Positions 17,621 to 27,505 are shown, counted from the stretch's first letter. The stretch: 64,000 bases of DNA from Leptothoe kymatousa TAU-MAC 1615 (GCF_018739865.1 NZ_JADOER010000015.1:32261-96260), one strand, 5' to 3'. The notes: a model not told the origin generated them from the sequence alone. A program made the numbers and translations.

Positions 17621-18976
17621 TTGCGTGAAGTGCGTGTACGTGATGATTCTCAAGCTCCTTTAGAAAGCATACCTACAGCGGCCCTGAATCAGGTTCAAAA
17701 GCTTTTAGACCCCCATCAGCTCACAACGATCCAAAAGCAACTGATTGAGCATTGCTGGATCGGCGTTACTTATCAAGAAATTGCCACAGTTACTGGTTAT
17801 GAAGATAACTATGTACGCGCAGTGGGGGCTCAGCTTTGGCAAGCGCTATCCCAATCTTTAGATATCAAAGTTACAAAATCCAATTTTCGTTCTGTTGTGC
17901 AACAGCACCTAACTGCTGTCAGCAGTCATCCCCCCGACGCCTTAGAATTTCCCCAAGGGCAGGTTCCCCTGGGTTCTAAGGCCTATATTGTGCGGGGAGA
18001 CCTAGAATCTATTTGCAATGAAAGCGTTACTAAGCCTGGGGCACTGATTCGGATTCGAGCCCCGAAGCAAATGGGTAAAACATCCTTGATGGCTCGGATT
18101 CTAGATTTTGCCAGACAGCAAGACTATGCCACGGTCACCCTGAATTTAGAGCTGGCTAGCACAGATGTTTTAAATCAAAATAGCGATTTCTTGCGCTGGT
18201 TTTGCGTGATTGTTGGTAGGGCTCTGCGCTTGCCTAACCGTTTAGACGACTATTGGGAACCCGTATGTGGCAGTCGCTCGAACTGCACTGAATATTTTGA
18301 AGCCTATCTGCTACCAGAGTTATCTCGCCCCTTAGTGTTGGCATTAGATAACATTGATGCTGTTTTTAACTACCCGACCATTGCAACCGAGCTATTTGGC
18401 ATGTTGCGAGCCTGGTATGAAAGTGCCCGATACGGTGGTCCTGAAAGTGAAATTTGGCAACAGCTACGTTTGGTTACGGTCTATTCAACTGAAGTTTATA
18501 TTCCTTTAGACATTCACCAATCTCCCTTTAATGTAGGCTTGCCTATTAAGTTGCCACCATTCACCCTTGAACAAGTGCAGGATTTGGTGCAACGCCATCA
18601 GCTTAATTGGACAATTAACGATATCGAAAAGCTGATGAACCTGGTAGGAGGGCATCCTTATCTAATTCGGATAACGCTATACCATGCAAAAAAACAATCT
18701 CTTTCTATGGATGAGATTGTTGAAACAGCCCTAAGTACTGCAGGCATATATAGTAATCATCTTGAGAAGAAGTTTTGGGCAATACAAAGCTGCCCAAAAC
18801 TATTAGCGGCAATGACTCAGTTGATTATTGAGAACGACATTTCCTTATTTACACCCGTCACTCGTTTAAAGCTCTCTGGCATGGGACTGATCGACATTCA
18901 GGACAACAAAATAACAGTTATATGTAATCTCTATCGTCAATACTTTCAAGTCATGTTAAGTAAAAAAAACACATAG
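17621..18976 (+). CDS. HTH-AAA_35 STAND-type ATPase 1
   Basis: 451 aa. An N-terminal helical HTH-like region (about 20-95: QLIEHCWIGVTYQEIATVTGYEDNY) is of the kind found before vWA-MoxR-associated and AAA_35 modules. The P-loop is APKQMGKTSLM near 150-160, and the Walker B region is RPLVLALDNIDAVF near 225-238. The GGHPYLIRI motif of AAA_35 follows near 345. It is a standalone sensor-ATPase with no fused effector. AAA_35 STANDs are common in multicellular cyanobacteria in signalling and conflict settings. No ATG lies near the start: TTG at 17621 or GTG at 17630. A perfect palindrome lies just upstream. Confidence 0.85.
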   Translation: MREVRVRDDSQAPLESIPTAALNQVQKLLDPHQLTTIQKQLIEHCWIGVTYQEIATVTGYEDNYVRAVGAQLWQALSQSLDIKVTKSNFRSVVQQHLTAVSSHPPDALEFPQGQVPLGSKAYIVRGDLESICNESVTKPGALIRIRAPKQMGKTSLMARILDFARQQDYATVTLNLELASTDVLNQNSDFLRWFCVIVGRALRLPNRLDDYWEPVCGSRSNCTEYFEAYLLPELSRPLVLALDNIDAVFNYPTIATELFGMLRAWYESARYGGPESEIWQQLRLVTVYSTEVYIPLDIHQSPFNVGLPIKLPPFTLEQVQDLVQRHQLNWTINDIEKLMNLVGGHPYLIRITLYHAKKQSLSMDEIVETALSTAGIYSNHLEKKFWAIQSCPKLLAAMTQLIIENDISLFTPVTRLKLSGMGLIDIQDNKITVICNLYRQYFQVMLSKKNT

Positions 18977-19009
18977 AATAGATGTAAATGCATATACGAG
19001 TTGTTTAAC

Positions 19010-19112
19010 TTAGGAGCTGTTAAGGAACTACTTTACGGTTTAAGCCTGAAAAGCCTGTTAAGTCCTGATTTAAATGCACAGGGCCACGATTTTAATTTTT
19101 GACAAGCCCTTA
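19010..19112 (+). repeat. ~100-bp interspersed inverted-repeat element, copy A
   Basis: Begins TTAGGAGCTGTTAAGG and ends TTTTGACAAGCCCTTA. The end read in complement (TAAGGGCTTGTCAAAAATTAA) is an imperfect inverted repeat of the start. Four more copies follow at 23475-23576 (reverse), 28511-28613, 29081-29180 and 29181-29280. It lies just after STAND ATPase 1. Confidence 0.85.
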
Positions 19113-19639
19113 CCTCAACTCTTAGTCTAATAGACTTGCTACATTGGCAGCATTTTAATGCTGTCTATAACTGAATGCCGCTCAATATCTATTTAGGCCC
19201 AAGGCTTTTCATGTTGCCAATTTAAGTCTAAAGAGAGTCTCCTATGGTATTTGAATGGGGACTGACCTTATGCAAAATTTAAGTTAGCTCAAATGGAAGA
19301 GTCTCCCCTATAGATATTGTTGCTTGGCACCCTAAACGATTACTAAAATGTTGCATCAATATATAAAGTGTCGAGTTAAATCAATATAGTCTTCGGTATT
19401 ACATATACCTGATTTGCATGACAGAAGTCTAATAGGTGAACATTAAGCAAGCCGGAACTCTCAATTCATAGAACCTTCAGCTCCTGAGTTCACTTTTGAA
19501 AATTAATGAAAAGGTTAGGACAACTTACAGACAACAATAGAACTCATACATTTTCATACAGTAATTACCATGGCACAAACTATATCATTCAGCTCGGAAT
19601 TGATTTAACAAGTAAGTACATTTCGGAGAACGTTAAATA
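19113..19639. other. Intergenic region upstream of RTX protein 1
   Basis: Over 500 bp of AT-rich DNA without a convincing ORF. ACATTTTCATACAG at 19548-19561 is identical to a 14-mer upstream of LysR 2 (29761-29774). GGAG-like GGAGAA at 19624-19629 precedes the RTX start codon. Confidence 0.5.
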
Positions 19640-20908
19640 ATGGTTGAACTAACAGGAAACTTTCAAGGCACTGGTAAAAAAGATTCCTATATGGGGAAAA
19701 TCAAAAACATTAGTCAGTTAGATATCAGTGGTTTCGATGGAGATTTTTTTACAGGCATTGCAGCTGATGATCTCACCATCAGAAGTCGTGGTGGCAATGA
19801 TTTCATTAAAGCAGTCACCAATTTCACCGTAGATTTCGATACATATTCGGGGCCATCACTGAGTGTCGGTTCCATTGGCATTGGCATGCAATCGGCTGAC
19901 ATTAAAATGGGTAAGGGAAGAGATAATCTCTCCATAGCCAGTAAAGTGGCATCGATAAATAGATCCAACGCAATTGGGCTTTCGGAGTCTTCGATTGATA
20001 TGGGGTCGGGTCGGGATATTGTTGACATTAAAGCATTTTCTACCAACCTTGGGTTTGTCTATTTCCCTAATGTGAAAGCCTCTGGTGTAGCCAATAGTAC
20101 CCTAGACGCTGGTAAAGGAGATGATACTGTTAACATCAACACAAAGGTTCTAGGTAAGTCCCTGAGAGGGAACAGCTATAGGTTGAGCGAATTATCTGCT
20201 TATGGTGTAGATCAAGGCACTATATTAGGTGGCGAAGGTAGCGATGTTATAAACATTTCTACCGTGGTAAATCTCGACCCTGAAGTAGCAACAGACGAAG
20301 TTCAGTCAGGAGTTAGGACGATAGCTGTTGGCATTGGTAATGGGTCAACTGTCAATGGTGGAGACAATGACGATACGATCAACATTAAGGTTTCTGTTGA
20401 TCGTCTAACTGCCCCATCTGGAGGATCTGTTCCAGGAATTCGAGAGCGTTTTATAGGTGTCTATGGTGGCTCCAAAGTATATGGTGGAGCCGGTAATGAC
20501 TCCATTTCCATTGAGGTTACAAGAGACGCATCGCAAACAATAGCAGTGGGGGTGAACAACTCCAGAGTGTCAGGCGGTAGTGGTGACGACCGTCTTTATA
20601 TTCGTGGGGTCAACTTGGACTTGGACGACGCTTTGATTACCGGTGGGAAGGGCAAGGATATTTTTAACACTGGCATTGGCGAAGCAACTATTTCTGGCGG
20701 GAAGGGTACTGATTTGATCAAGCTCAACTTTTTTGATAGTGACACCATGTCCATTGAACTATTGGGAGAAAATAGTATTCAAATCACCGGCACCCAGGAT
20801 AAGTTAGGTAATAGCGATAGTTGGACCCAAACGATTAACGATGTTGAACAATATTCTATTGGCGGTAAGACTTACAATGCAGCTAAGGTAGTGAATGTTC
20901 TCAGCTAA
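19640..20908 (+). CDS. RTX-type calcium-binding protein 1
   Basis: 422 aa with no N-terminal signal peptide. It carries scattered degenerate RTX nonapeptides (GGEGSDVIN, GGDNDDTIN, GGAGNDSIS, GGSGDDRLY) between longer beta-strand segments, ending with a globular C-terminus (ITGTQDKLGNSDSW). RTX proteins bind calcium and are usually secreted by type I systems using an uncleaved C-terminal signal; no type I genes are in the window. There is no protease or lipase motif, so a structural surface or extracellular role is most likely. It converges with RTX protein 2, with an inverted repeat between. Confidence 0.82.
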   Translation: MVELTGNFQGTGKKDSYMGKIKNISQLDISGFDGDFFTGIAADDLTIRSRGGNDFIKAVTNFTVDFDTYSGPSLSVGSIGIGMQSADIKMGKGRDNLSIASKVASINRSNAIGLSESSIDMGSGRDIVDIKAFSTNLGFVYFPNVKASGVANSTLDAGKGDDTVNINTKVLGKSLRGNSYRLSELSAYGVDQGTILGGEGSDVINISTVVNLDPEVATDEVQSGVRTIAVGIGNGSTVNGGDNDDTINIKVSVDRLTAPSGGSVPGIRERFIGVYGGSKVYGGAGNDSISIEVTRDASQTIAVGVNNSRVSGGSGDDRLYIRGVNLDLDDALITGGKGKDIFNTGIGEATISGGKGTDLIKLNFFDSDTMSIELLGENSIQITGTQDKLGNSDSWTQTINDVEQYSIGGKTYNAAKVVNVLS

Positions 20909-21011
20909 TGCAATTGCTGATTGTTTTTAATAGTACTCAATGAGTATCAAACACTGTCTCGAAAGTAGTGCGATAAGGCTGCCTGATTCTGGGTAAGCAA
21001 TCCTACGAATC

Positions 21012-21042
21012 TAGGGAGGCAGTCTGTAAGATTGCCTCCCTA
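21012..21042. terminator. 10-bp stem between convergent RTX genes
   Basis: TAGGGAGGCA (21012-21021) pairs perfectly with TGCCTCCCTA (21033-21042) around an 11-nt loop. It sits between the convergent stops at 20908 and 21100. No strong T run, so bidirectional termination is likely but not certain. Confidence 0.6.
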
Positions 21043-21099
21043 AGCTAGCTTTCCTCTAAATTAGTTAGCTTGATATGGAATGTTGTCTACGGTCTGTTT

Positions 21100-22005
21100 T
21101 TACGCAAAGGTAAAGTCAGTCACATTAAATGCCCCTCCTGTAAAGCGCGCTACTAAATCATGGGTATTGCTAGTGTAAAGCTCTGTTTTCTCATCATTGT
21201 AGTAATAATCACTAATGCCACCGGTGAGCTGAATCGTATCGACACCACTCTTGAAATCAGCAATTTCAGCAAAATCATATTCACCGGAAATAGAGTAGAA
21301 GACCTTTCCAGATTCCCCTAAAACAAATGTGTCTCTACCACGACCACCAATCAAATGATCGGTTTCATAGGCCCCAGGATGAGAATCAGACCGATTAACA
21401 CCAATCAAGGTATCTCGACCACCGCCCCCCACAAGGCAGTCATGTCCAGCACCACCTTCCAGGTAGTTAGCTTTGTTATTACCGATAAGGTGATCGCCAT
21501 TATCAGTACCAATGACATCTACAAAATTTTTGACATTAAAATTTAGTTCACCTAAACCGGGAACATTTCGTACAGTCAGACTCTTGTTGGAAAGATCAAC
21601 ATAAAAAGACGTAACACCACTGATACTCGTAGAACCATCAATTGTGTTGTTAAGCCCAGCAGCGCCAATAATAGTTTCAACACCAAAGATCTGATCCGTG
21701 CCGATGGAGCCTTTTTGAACAATGCCAGCAGCCTTTAGCGTGATTTTTTGGCCCAGGTCACTGTAATCGGCTGTATCTAGGCCTTTACCGCCTTGAAAAA
21801 TATCATTGCCCTTGCTACCGATAAGCGTATCAGCACCCCGACCACCGTTTAAAGTGTCGTTCCCTTTGCCTCCGTCAAGATAATCACGGCCTTTCCCCCC
21901 AAAAAGACTGTCGTCACCACGTTTTCCAAATAATGTATCATTTCCACTTCGACCTTTTAAACTGTCGTTACCGTTAGTACCTTTAATCGTTTGATTATCA
22001 GACAT
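21100..22005 (-). CDS. RTX-type calcium-binding protein 2
   Basis: 301 aa. The N-terminal ~85 residues are a regular run of about seven RTX nonapeptides (GTNGNDSLKGRSGNDTLFG and on), a beta-roll that binds calcium. A globular middle follows, then a second short block (GTDNGDHLIGN, GGGGRDTLIG, GGRGRDTFVLG), and a C-terminal region with DFKSGVDTIQL, which resembles peptidase-M10-type C-terminal RTX domains. No catalytic HEXXH is present. The repeats are much more regular than in the facing RTX protein 1, so the two are not recent duplicates. Confidence 0.88.
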   Translation of the reverse strand: MSDNQTIKGTNGNDSLKGRSGNDTLFGKRGDDSLFGGKGRDYLDGGKGNDTLNGGRGADTLIGSKGNDIFQGGKGLDTADYSDLGQKITLKAAGIVQKGSIGTDQIFGVETIIGAAGLNNTIDGSTSISGVTSFYVDLSNKSLTVRNVPGLGELNFNVKNFVDVIGTDNGDHLIGNNKANYLEGGAGHDCLVGGGGRDTLIGVNRSDSHPGAYETDHLIGGRGRDTFVLGESGKVFYSISGEYDFAEIADFKSGVDTIQLTGGISDYYYNDEKTELYTSNTHDLVARFTGGAFNVTDFTFA

Positions 22006-22446
22006 TGCTTATTTAAAGTAACATTGAGTTAAATTGTTTGCAGCACATAGCGATGTGCAATAGGCAGGCCATTGCATGACAAAGCTCTAAAAGAAAAAAG
22101 ATGTAATACGACAACATCTAAGGAATCTAGCTAGAGCAATTTAGGCCTATGCCAGAAAAAGTCCCCCTTAGATAGCCTTAGTCAATACAGAGTAGTTTTG
22201 ACTAACAACAAAAATATAGAGCGTAGCGCATGTTCTTTTCTGTAGGAAAATGTATGGTTACCCTAAGTTTTTTGTATGCACAACAAACTAAAAAAACGAT
22301 AAAAAATATGTTCCTAGGGCTGAGGGCTTATAATTAATAAAGATTTCAATATGATTAATAGGTAAATATAAACCGTTTTCAAAAATCTCCCAAAGAGTTT
22401 TCAGTGGTTGGTAATTTCGGGAACAATATAAAATATTCCACAATAA
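22006..22446. other. Intergenic region upstream of RTX protein 2
   Basis: About 440 bp of AT-rich DNA with the RTX 2 promoter presumably near 22050-22150. I see no ORF or RNA gene. Confidence 0.4.
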
Positions 22447-22475
22447 AAAGCATTGAAAAAACTCTTCAATGCTTT
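22447..22475 (-). terminator. Rho-independent terminator of the small HTH gene
   Basis: AAAGCATTGAA (22447-22457) pairs perfectly with TTCAATGCTTT (22465-22475). Read on the minus strand, the stem is followed by TTTTTATT. It lies about 95 bp after the HTH gene stop. Confidence 0.8.
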
Positions 22476-22571
22476 CATTCGGTGAATAAATTATCTTTGC
22501 AGATATTAAATATCTAATTAAATATTGACATACGACTTTCTCGGAATGCAGCTATCGGAGTTGCTATTGTA

Positions 22572-22814
22572 TCAAGCATCCTGCGTTGTTTTAGAGGGCT
22601 GTAGATACATGCTCAAAAAGACATAGGCGGCTGTGAGGTTTAATGTTTCTAGGGCAGCTAAAATTTCTGGTACGGAGTCTGCCCATGGGTCTTGACTTTC
22701 ATCCACCCATTGATTGACTGTTGAACAGTCTATTCCCATGGTCTCTGCTAGGTGCGTTTGGGTAATGGCATACTGGGCCATTACATGTTTCAAGGCTTCT
22801 CCTGCTTTTGTCAT
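22572..22814 (-). CDS. Small Xre-like HTH protein
   Basis: 80 aa, essentially a single helix-turn-helix of the Cro/C1 type (AITQTHLAETMGIDCSTVNQWVDE), followed by a short helical tail (VPEILAALETLNLTAAYVFL). It could be an autonomous repressor. No toxin-like partner is adjacent; the flanks are long intergenic DNA. It ends in its own terminator, so it is a monocistronic gene. Confidence 0.75.
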   Translation of the reverse strand: MTKAGEALKHVMAQYAITQTHLAETMGIDCSTVNQWVDESQDPWADSVPEILAALETLNLTAAYVFLSMYLQPSKTTQDA

Positions 22815-23474
22815 AGCGATTTAAAATTCTCGAAAAACAATATGGGCGTTATTTATTGATGCTCTTAGCTGTGATTCTTCATCAATGGAAATAACAAGGT
22901 CGCAGAGGGTCAAGGCAACCTTGTTATGCTCGTGGTGATCGTTTACGTCCCAATTTTCCTAGGTACTTTCTATGTCGATCGCATCTGGCCATTTTTCAAT
23001 AAATAATGTCTATTAGAAATAGTTTTAGGTAATCTCTTTAAACAGTTATCAAAGGCTACCCTTGAAAATATTGTTGCCAGTACGATGGGATTTCCTTAGG
23101 GGATGTTTTGGGAATATTCTAAGAACGATCAAGGTTGTCCCCCATGTGTTTTCTATCGTGGCATACTGACGGGAGGTTGTCTAATGTTATTCAGGGTATA
23201 ACAGGGGGGAGCACTATGCCCATGGGGGTAAAGTAAGGTGGTGCCCAATAAGTCTTTATGGACATTCCTGTCGGTTTTGGTGAAATCTTCTCATGGGCTT
23301 AAAGAAAAGTCTCTGCTGCCTAGTTTTCTTTGCAAAGTCTTTTTGTGTTGATTGTAGTAAAAGGTTGGTAATGCTTACCCTTTGGGGCAGTGCCCTCGCG
23401 GATAGTTAACATAAGGCTCTCTATGCAATTGGTCTGAATATACCAAATTAAATTGGTCCAAGCATTGGTAAAAC

Positions 23475-23576
23475 TAAGGGCTGGTTAAAATTAAAAGCAG
23501 GGTCTTTTTCTTGAAATCATGGCTTAACAAGCCTTTTGGGATTAAACCGTGGAGTCGTTGCTTAACGGCTCCTAAG
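23475..23576 (-). repeat. ~100-bp interspersed inverted-repeat element, copy B (reverse)
   Basis: Read in complement it begins TTAGGAGCCGTTAAGC and ends TTTTAACCAGCCCTTA, matching the ends of copies A and C. The middle is diverged. It is the only copy in reverse orientation. Confidence 0.75.
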
Positions 23577-23862
23577 ATTAGGAATGGCGATTAAATAAAT
23601 TCCAATTTTGCCGGACTAACCCCGAGGGAGACGTTGCCCGTTAGGCTTGCCCATGCTGCTCGGGCTATACGACTCCGCTCAGGCTTCTGTGACTAGCTGT
23701 GAAAACTATGGATTTAAAGGGTTTCGCTGTCCTTAGGGGAATGCACATAAATAAATTCCTAATCACAGAATATGTCGTAGGACCTCCTCCCCTTAAGAAG
23801 GGGAGGTGCCGTAGGCGGAGGGGTCTGGACCGATAGCGCTAACTGTCGATAACCCCCTGTAA

Positions 23863-23883
23863 GTCCCCCTTACGAAGGGGGAC
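23863..23883. repeat. Perfect 9-bp-stem palindrome
   Basis: GTCCCCCTT, ACG, AAGGGGGAC. It lies about 185 bp before the STAND-CHASE2 gene and is not followed by a T run in either direction. Confidence 0.6.
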
Positions 23884-24068
23884 AACACACCTCGAACATG
23901 TCTCAAAGAGGTAGATTATTTTCATGCAGACGCCTTAGTGGATTGCCTAGTCGAATGGTTTGTAGGTCGAAGCCCGTACATGACTAATTACGTGTGAGGG
24001 CCTATCTGTTGTTTTTGATGGGTAAAATATGGGTATGTCTAAGTGCCGTCAATTAGGTATTTCAGTCC

Positions 24069-26867
24069 ATGTATCAAGTTGGTGGGAGCTTATCTTCCGA
24101 TGCCCAGAGTTATGTCTGTCGTGCTGCCGATGATGAACTCTACAATGCTTTGATTCAGCGACAATTTTGCTATATTTTAACGGCTCGACAGATGGGGAAA
24201 TCGAGCTTGCGAGTGCGCACCATGGCTCGTCTCCAGCAGGCAGGTATCCGCTGCGGTCTGTTGGATATGACCATGCTAGGTACCCATGAAATTAGTCAAG
24301 ATCAGTGGTATGCCAGTTTGGTGCGGCGACTGATTCGCACCTTTCGACTGCCCACCCAGTTTCGGGCTTGGTGGCAGGAACGCCAATGCCTGTCTCCTGT
24401 GCAGCGACTGGCGGAATTTTTAGACGACGAACTGCTGGGGCATATTGAAGCACCGATTGTTCTGTTTATGGATGAAATCGATGTGCTGCTGCAGCTAGGG
24501 TTTGTGACGGATGACTTTTTTGCGCTGCTGCGAGCCTGCTACAACAACCGTGCCGATAACCCAGCGTACAAGCGATTGACGATTGCTTTGGTGGGTGTGG
24601 CGGTGCCTGGGGATTTGATTAAGGATCCGGTGACTACGCCGTTTAATGTTGGTCGTGCGGTTACGTTACATGGACTGCAACGGGAGGATTGTTGCCCTCT
24701 GGTGCAGGGCCTACAGACATTGGTGAATAACCCTGATGAAACGGTTCACCATATTTTGGCTTGGACCGGGGGGCAACCTTTTTTGACTCAGAAGCTGTGT
24801 CAGCTGGTGGGGCGATCTGCGGCAAATCTGGGGGAGGCGATCACCGTTGATTTGTTGGTGCAAAAACATATTATTGACAATTGGGAAGCCCAGGATCAGC
24901 CTGAACATTTAGGAACTATTCGCGATCGCATCTTATATAACCCCGTATTGGCCGGTCGTGTGCTGGGGATCTATCAACAACTGCTCCAAGGGGAAGACAT
25001 TGCCACCGACGACAGCGAACCCCAACTGGTGCTGCGGTTGTCGGGGTTAGTCATCGATGCCCAGGGGCGTTTGGCCATTGCCAACCCCATTTACCAAGCG
25101 GTCTTTGATCAGCGCTGGGTGGCTCAACAGTTAGACGCCCTGCGCCCCTATGGCCCCACCTTTGAACAATGGCTGGCCGCGGGGGGGCAGACCCAGGAAC
25201 ATTTGCTTAAAGGGTTGGAGCTACAAGCCGCCCTAGCCTGGGCTGACACCAAACAACTGAGCGATGCCGACTATCGCTTTTTAGCAGCCAGCCAGGCGGC
25301 AGAAAAAAACCAGGTGGAAGCCACCCTGGCCCAGGAAATAGAGGAGCGAGAACGGGCAGAATTTGCCCTGGCTGCCGCCACCGAAGCCACCCAAGTCTTG
25401 GCCCACAGCCGACGGCAGGCAAGAAAGCACGCGACGCGGCCGCGCAACATGGCGGGGTGGATTGCGGGGGCCGCCATGGGAGCGACGGCACTGGTGGGAG
25501 CCGTGCGCATATTCGGCGGATTACAAAACCTAGAGCTAGCGATGTTAGATCGCTATTTTCGTTGGCGACCCACTGAAACCATTGAACCGAGGGTGGTGGT
25601 GGTGACCATTGATGAACCAGATATCCAAACCATTGGTCAGTTTCCGATCCCCGATGCCATCTTGGCCAAAGCGTTGAAAACAATCGACAGCTATGGCCCC
25701 CGCCTGATTGGATTGGATATGTATCGCGACCTGCCGGTGGAACCTGGCCACGGTGACCTGCTCGCCACCTTGGAACAGCTCCCCAATCTGATGGCTATTG
25801 AAAAAGTTATGGGCACCCCCATTGCTGGGCCACCGGTCCTACAAGGTAGCGAGCGCCTAGGGTTTGCCGATCAGACGTTAGATAATGATGGCACCGTCCG
25901 CCGCGCCCTATTAAGCATGAGCGCCGATGGGGTGACAGCGGCGGATGATGGCAGTGACGTTATCTTTAGCTTTCCCCTCAAACTCAGTTTGGCCTATTTG
26001 GCGGCTGACGGAATCAATTCTGTTGCGTTGCCAGAAAACCCCAGCTATCAGCAACTGGGGCGAACGGTGATCAAACCCCTGATCCGCAACCATGGGGGCT
26101 ATACCAGGGCTGAAATGGGGGGATATCAAGTTCTGTTGAATTATGCCGGCAACTTACCTACGGTGTCTATTACCGATGTGTTGACTGACCAGGTCGATCC
26201 AGATACGATTCGCGATCGCATCGTACTTGTGGGCTCCAGTGCGTCCACCGTCAATGATCTGTTACTCACCCCCTACACCCAAACCGACAATGGCTACATG
26301 CCGGGGGTTACGGTTCATGCCCACACCATTACCATGGTGCTCAGTGCGGCCCTCGACGGTCGTCCCCTGATTCGCACATACCGACGGCAGTGGGATTGGC
26401 TGTGGATTTTGTTGTGGGCCACCGGGGGAGCCTTGGTCGCCGCCCGGTGGCAGCATCAACCAGGTATTGTGTTAGCCCTAACAACAATTTCAGTGGGGGG
26501 GCTGGTGGCGGTGACCTATGGTGCCTTCCTGTGGGGCTGGTGGGTGGCGGTGGTGCCCCCGGCCCTAGGCTACATTATGGGCGTAGTTGCCATTCCGGTG
26601 GTGACGGCCCGTCAGCTAGATCGGCGCATTTTGCGCCAGGTGATGGCCGACTTGGTAACGGTTGCCCAAGAAAAACCGGCGGTGGGAAAAATTGCGATCG
26701 CATATCTAAAGCAGGCAGAAAATACAGAAACCCAAACTCTGATTAATACCTACGAACACGAAATCCTCAGTTCTTTTACCTCACGGCACGAGAATAATGG
26801 GCGCGATCAACAACTAAATCCACCAGGTCATACCAGTAACCATTCTCGCTCAACCACTGAGCCATAG
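24069..26867 (+). CDS. AAA_35 STAND ATPase fused to CHASE2 membrane sensor
   Basis: 932 aa. Residues 1-350 form the AAA_35 ATPase: P-loop TARQMGKSS (Lys44), Walker B VLFMDEIDVLL near 135-145, and GGQPFLTQKL near 235. A helical linker (about 400-460) leads to a membrane helix near 475. The extracytoplasmic CHASE2 domain (about 485-750: VVVVTIDEPDI, LIGLDMYRDLPV, DRIVLVGSSA) precedes a cluster of membrane helices (about 770-850) and a cytoplasmic tail. CHASE2 senses an unknown external signal; here it would be coupled to an ATP-driven STAND switch rather than a kinase or cyclase. The 3' end overlaps the convergent DUF928 gene by 92 bp. The CHASE2 domain is similar to that of the CHAT-CHASE2 protein at 37-40 kb. 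Confidence 0.88.
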   Translation: MYQVGGSLSSDAQSYVCRAADDELYNALIQRQFCYILTARQMGKSSLRVRTMARLQQAGIRCGLLDMTMLGTHEISQDQWYASLVRRLIRTFRLPTQFRAWWQERQCLSPVQRLAEFLDDELLGHIEAPIVLFMDEIDVLLQLGFVTDDFFALLRACYNNRADNPAYKRLTIALVGVAVPGDLIKDPVTTPFNVGRAVTLHGLQREDCCPLVQGLQTLVNNPDETVHHILAWTGGQPFLTQKLCQLVGRSAANLGEAITVDLLVQKHIIDNWEAQDQPEHLGTIRDRILYNPVLAGRVLGIYQQLLQGEDIATDDSEPQLVLRLSGLVIDAQGRLAIANPIYQAVFDQRWVAQQLDALRPYGPTFEQWLAAGGQTQEHLLKGLELQAALAWADTKQLSDADYRFLAASQAAEKNQVEATLAQEIEERERAEFALAAATEATQVLAHSRRQARKHATRPRNMAGWIAGAAMGATALVGAVRIFGGLQNLELAMLDRYFRWRPTETIEPRVVVVTIDEPDIQTIGQFPIPDAILAKALKTIDSYGPRLIGLDMYRDLPVEPGHGDLLATLEQLPNLMAIEKVMGTPIAGPPVLQGSERLGFADQTLDNDGTVRRALLSMSADGVTAADDGSDVIFSFPLKLSLAYLAADGINSVALPENPSYQQLGRTVIKPLIRNHGGYTRAEMGGYQVLLNYAGNLPTVSITDVLTDQVDPDTIRDRIVLVGSSASTVNDLLLTPYTQTDNGYMPGVTVHAHTITMVLSAALDGRPLIRTYRRQWDWLWILLWATGGALVAARWQHQPGIVLALTTISVGGLVAVTYGAFLWGWWVAVVPPALGYIMGVVAIPVVTARQLDRRILRQVMADLVTVAQEKPAVGKIAIAYLKQAENTETQTLINTYEHEILSSFTSRHENNGRDQQLNPPGHTSNHSRSTTEP

Positions 26868-27435
26868 CTTCGGGGGTATGGACAACAGACTGGCTGGTTT
26901 CCAATTCTGTACGGTGCACCCAACCGGTTAATATCGGATCGTTTAGGGTCATAAAATTACCGCACACCAGGGTTAAGGACCATTCGTAGGTGACGCCAGG
27001 CGTTAGGGCCGGAGCATCGTCGGGTAAGCCAAACCCAACCCATCCGGTTTGGGGGGAAATTGGCACCATGGCTTGGCGATAGTCCTCTGGCGACTCACCA
27101 CGAAATGTTAAAAAAACTTGTTTTGCAGATGTTGCTGGCATATCAACAAAGATCTGGGGATGATCTTTTAAGGTAAGGCCAAAGCGATCGGCGGGGAGTA
27201 AAGGTGCGATTACGGCTTCGTCAGGAGAACAACTGAGGGGACGACGGGAGCTGCCATTACCCGCTGTTTCAGGGCGACCAATATCCGGTGGCTTAAATTC
27301 CGTTAGCCACTGGTCTAACAGGTCAGGCGTGGAGGCTGATGCGCCAGTTGCCATGCCCAATAGAGAGCCCAGGGCCACCATGCCACTGGCAAGACATCGA
27401 CGTAAGGGTGCTTTTTTCTGAAGAAGGTAGTACAC
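26776..27435 (-). CDS. DUF928 exported protein 1
   Basis: 219 aa. An N-terminal signal peptide (about 12-35, ending GASAS) is followed by a DUF928 domain (about 60-190). Recognisable features are a short Cys-containing segment (PLSCSPDEAVIAPLLP), FVDMPATS and GVTYEWSLTLVCGN. DUF928 proteins are cyanobacterial, exported, and usually found beside CHASE2 proteins, as here. Their role is unknown. The 3' end overlaps the convergent STAND-CHASE2 gene by 92 bp, tying the two together physically. Confidence 0.85.
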   Translation of the reverse strand: MYYLLQKKAPLRRCLASGMVALGSLLGMATGASASTPDLLDQWLTEFKPPDIGRPETAGNGSSRRPLSCSPDEAVIAPLLPADRFGLTLKDHPQIFVDMPATSAKQVFLTFRGESPEDYRQAMVPISPQTGWVGFGLPDDAPALTPGVTYEWSLTLVCGNFMTLNDPILTGWVHRTELETSQSVVHTPEAMAQWLSENGYWYDLVDLVVDRAHYSRAVR

Positions 27436-27505
27436 AGTTAACGATATTGAGATTTTAAAAAGGATGTTGCCGATCCTCAGAATGACTTTATCTGGTAAAT
27501 CCAGC

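Larger units (their letters stand above)
22815..24068. other. 1.25-kb gene-poor region with palindromes and a repeat copy
   Basis: No convincing ORF on either strand. It contains repeat copy B (23475-23576, reverse), a hairpin CTCCCCTT/AAGGGGAG near 23787-23804 and a perfect hairpin GTCCCCCTT/AAGGGGGAC at 23863-23883. The last two resemble the short GC-rich intergenic palindromes common in filamentous cyanobacteria. Confidence 0.6.

Noticed and set aside
19640..22005. RTX toxin or metalloprotease operon
   Set aside because: No HEXXH, lipase or acyltransferase motif and no type I secretion genes; the two RTX genes converge and are dissimilar.
22572..22814. Antitoxin of a toxin-antitoxin pair
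   Set aside because: The HTH gene is monocistronic with its own terminator and no toxin-like partner on either side.
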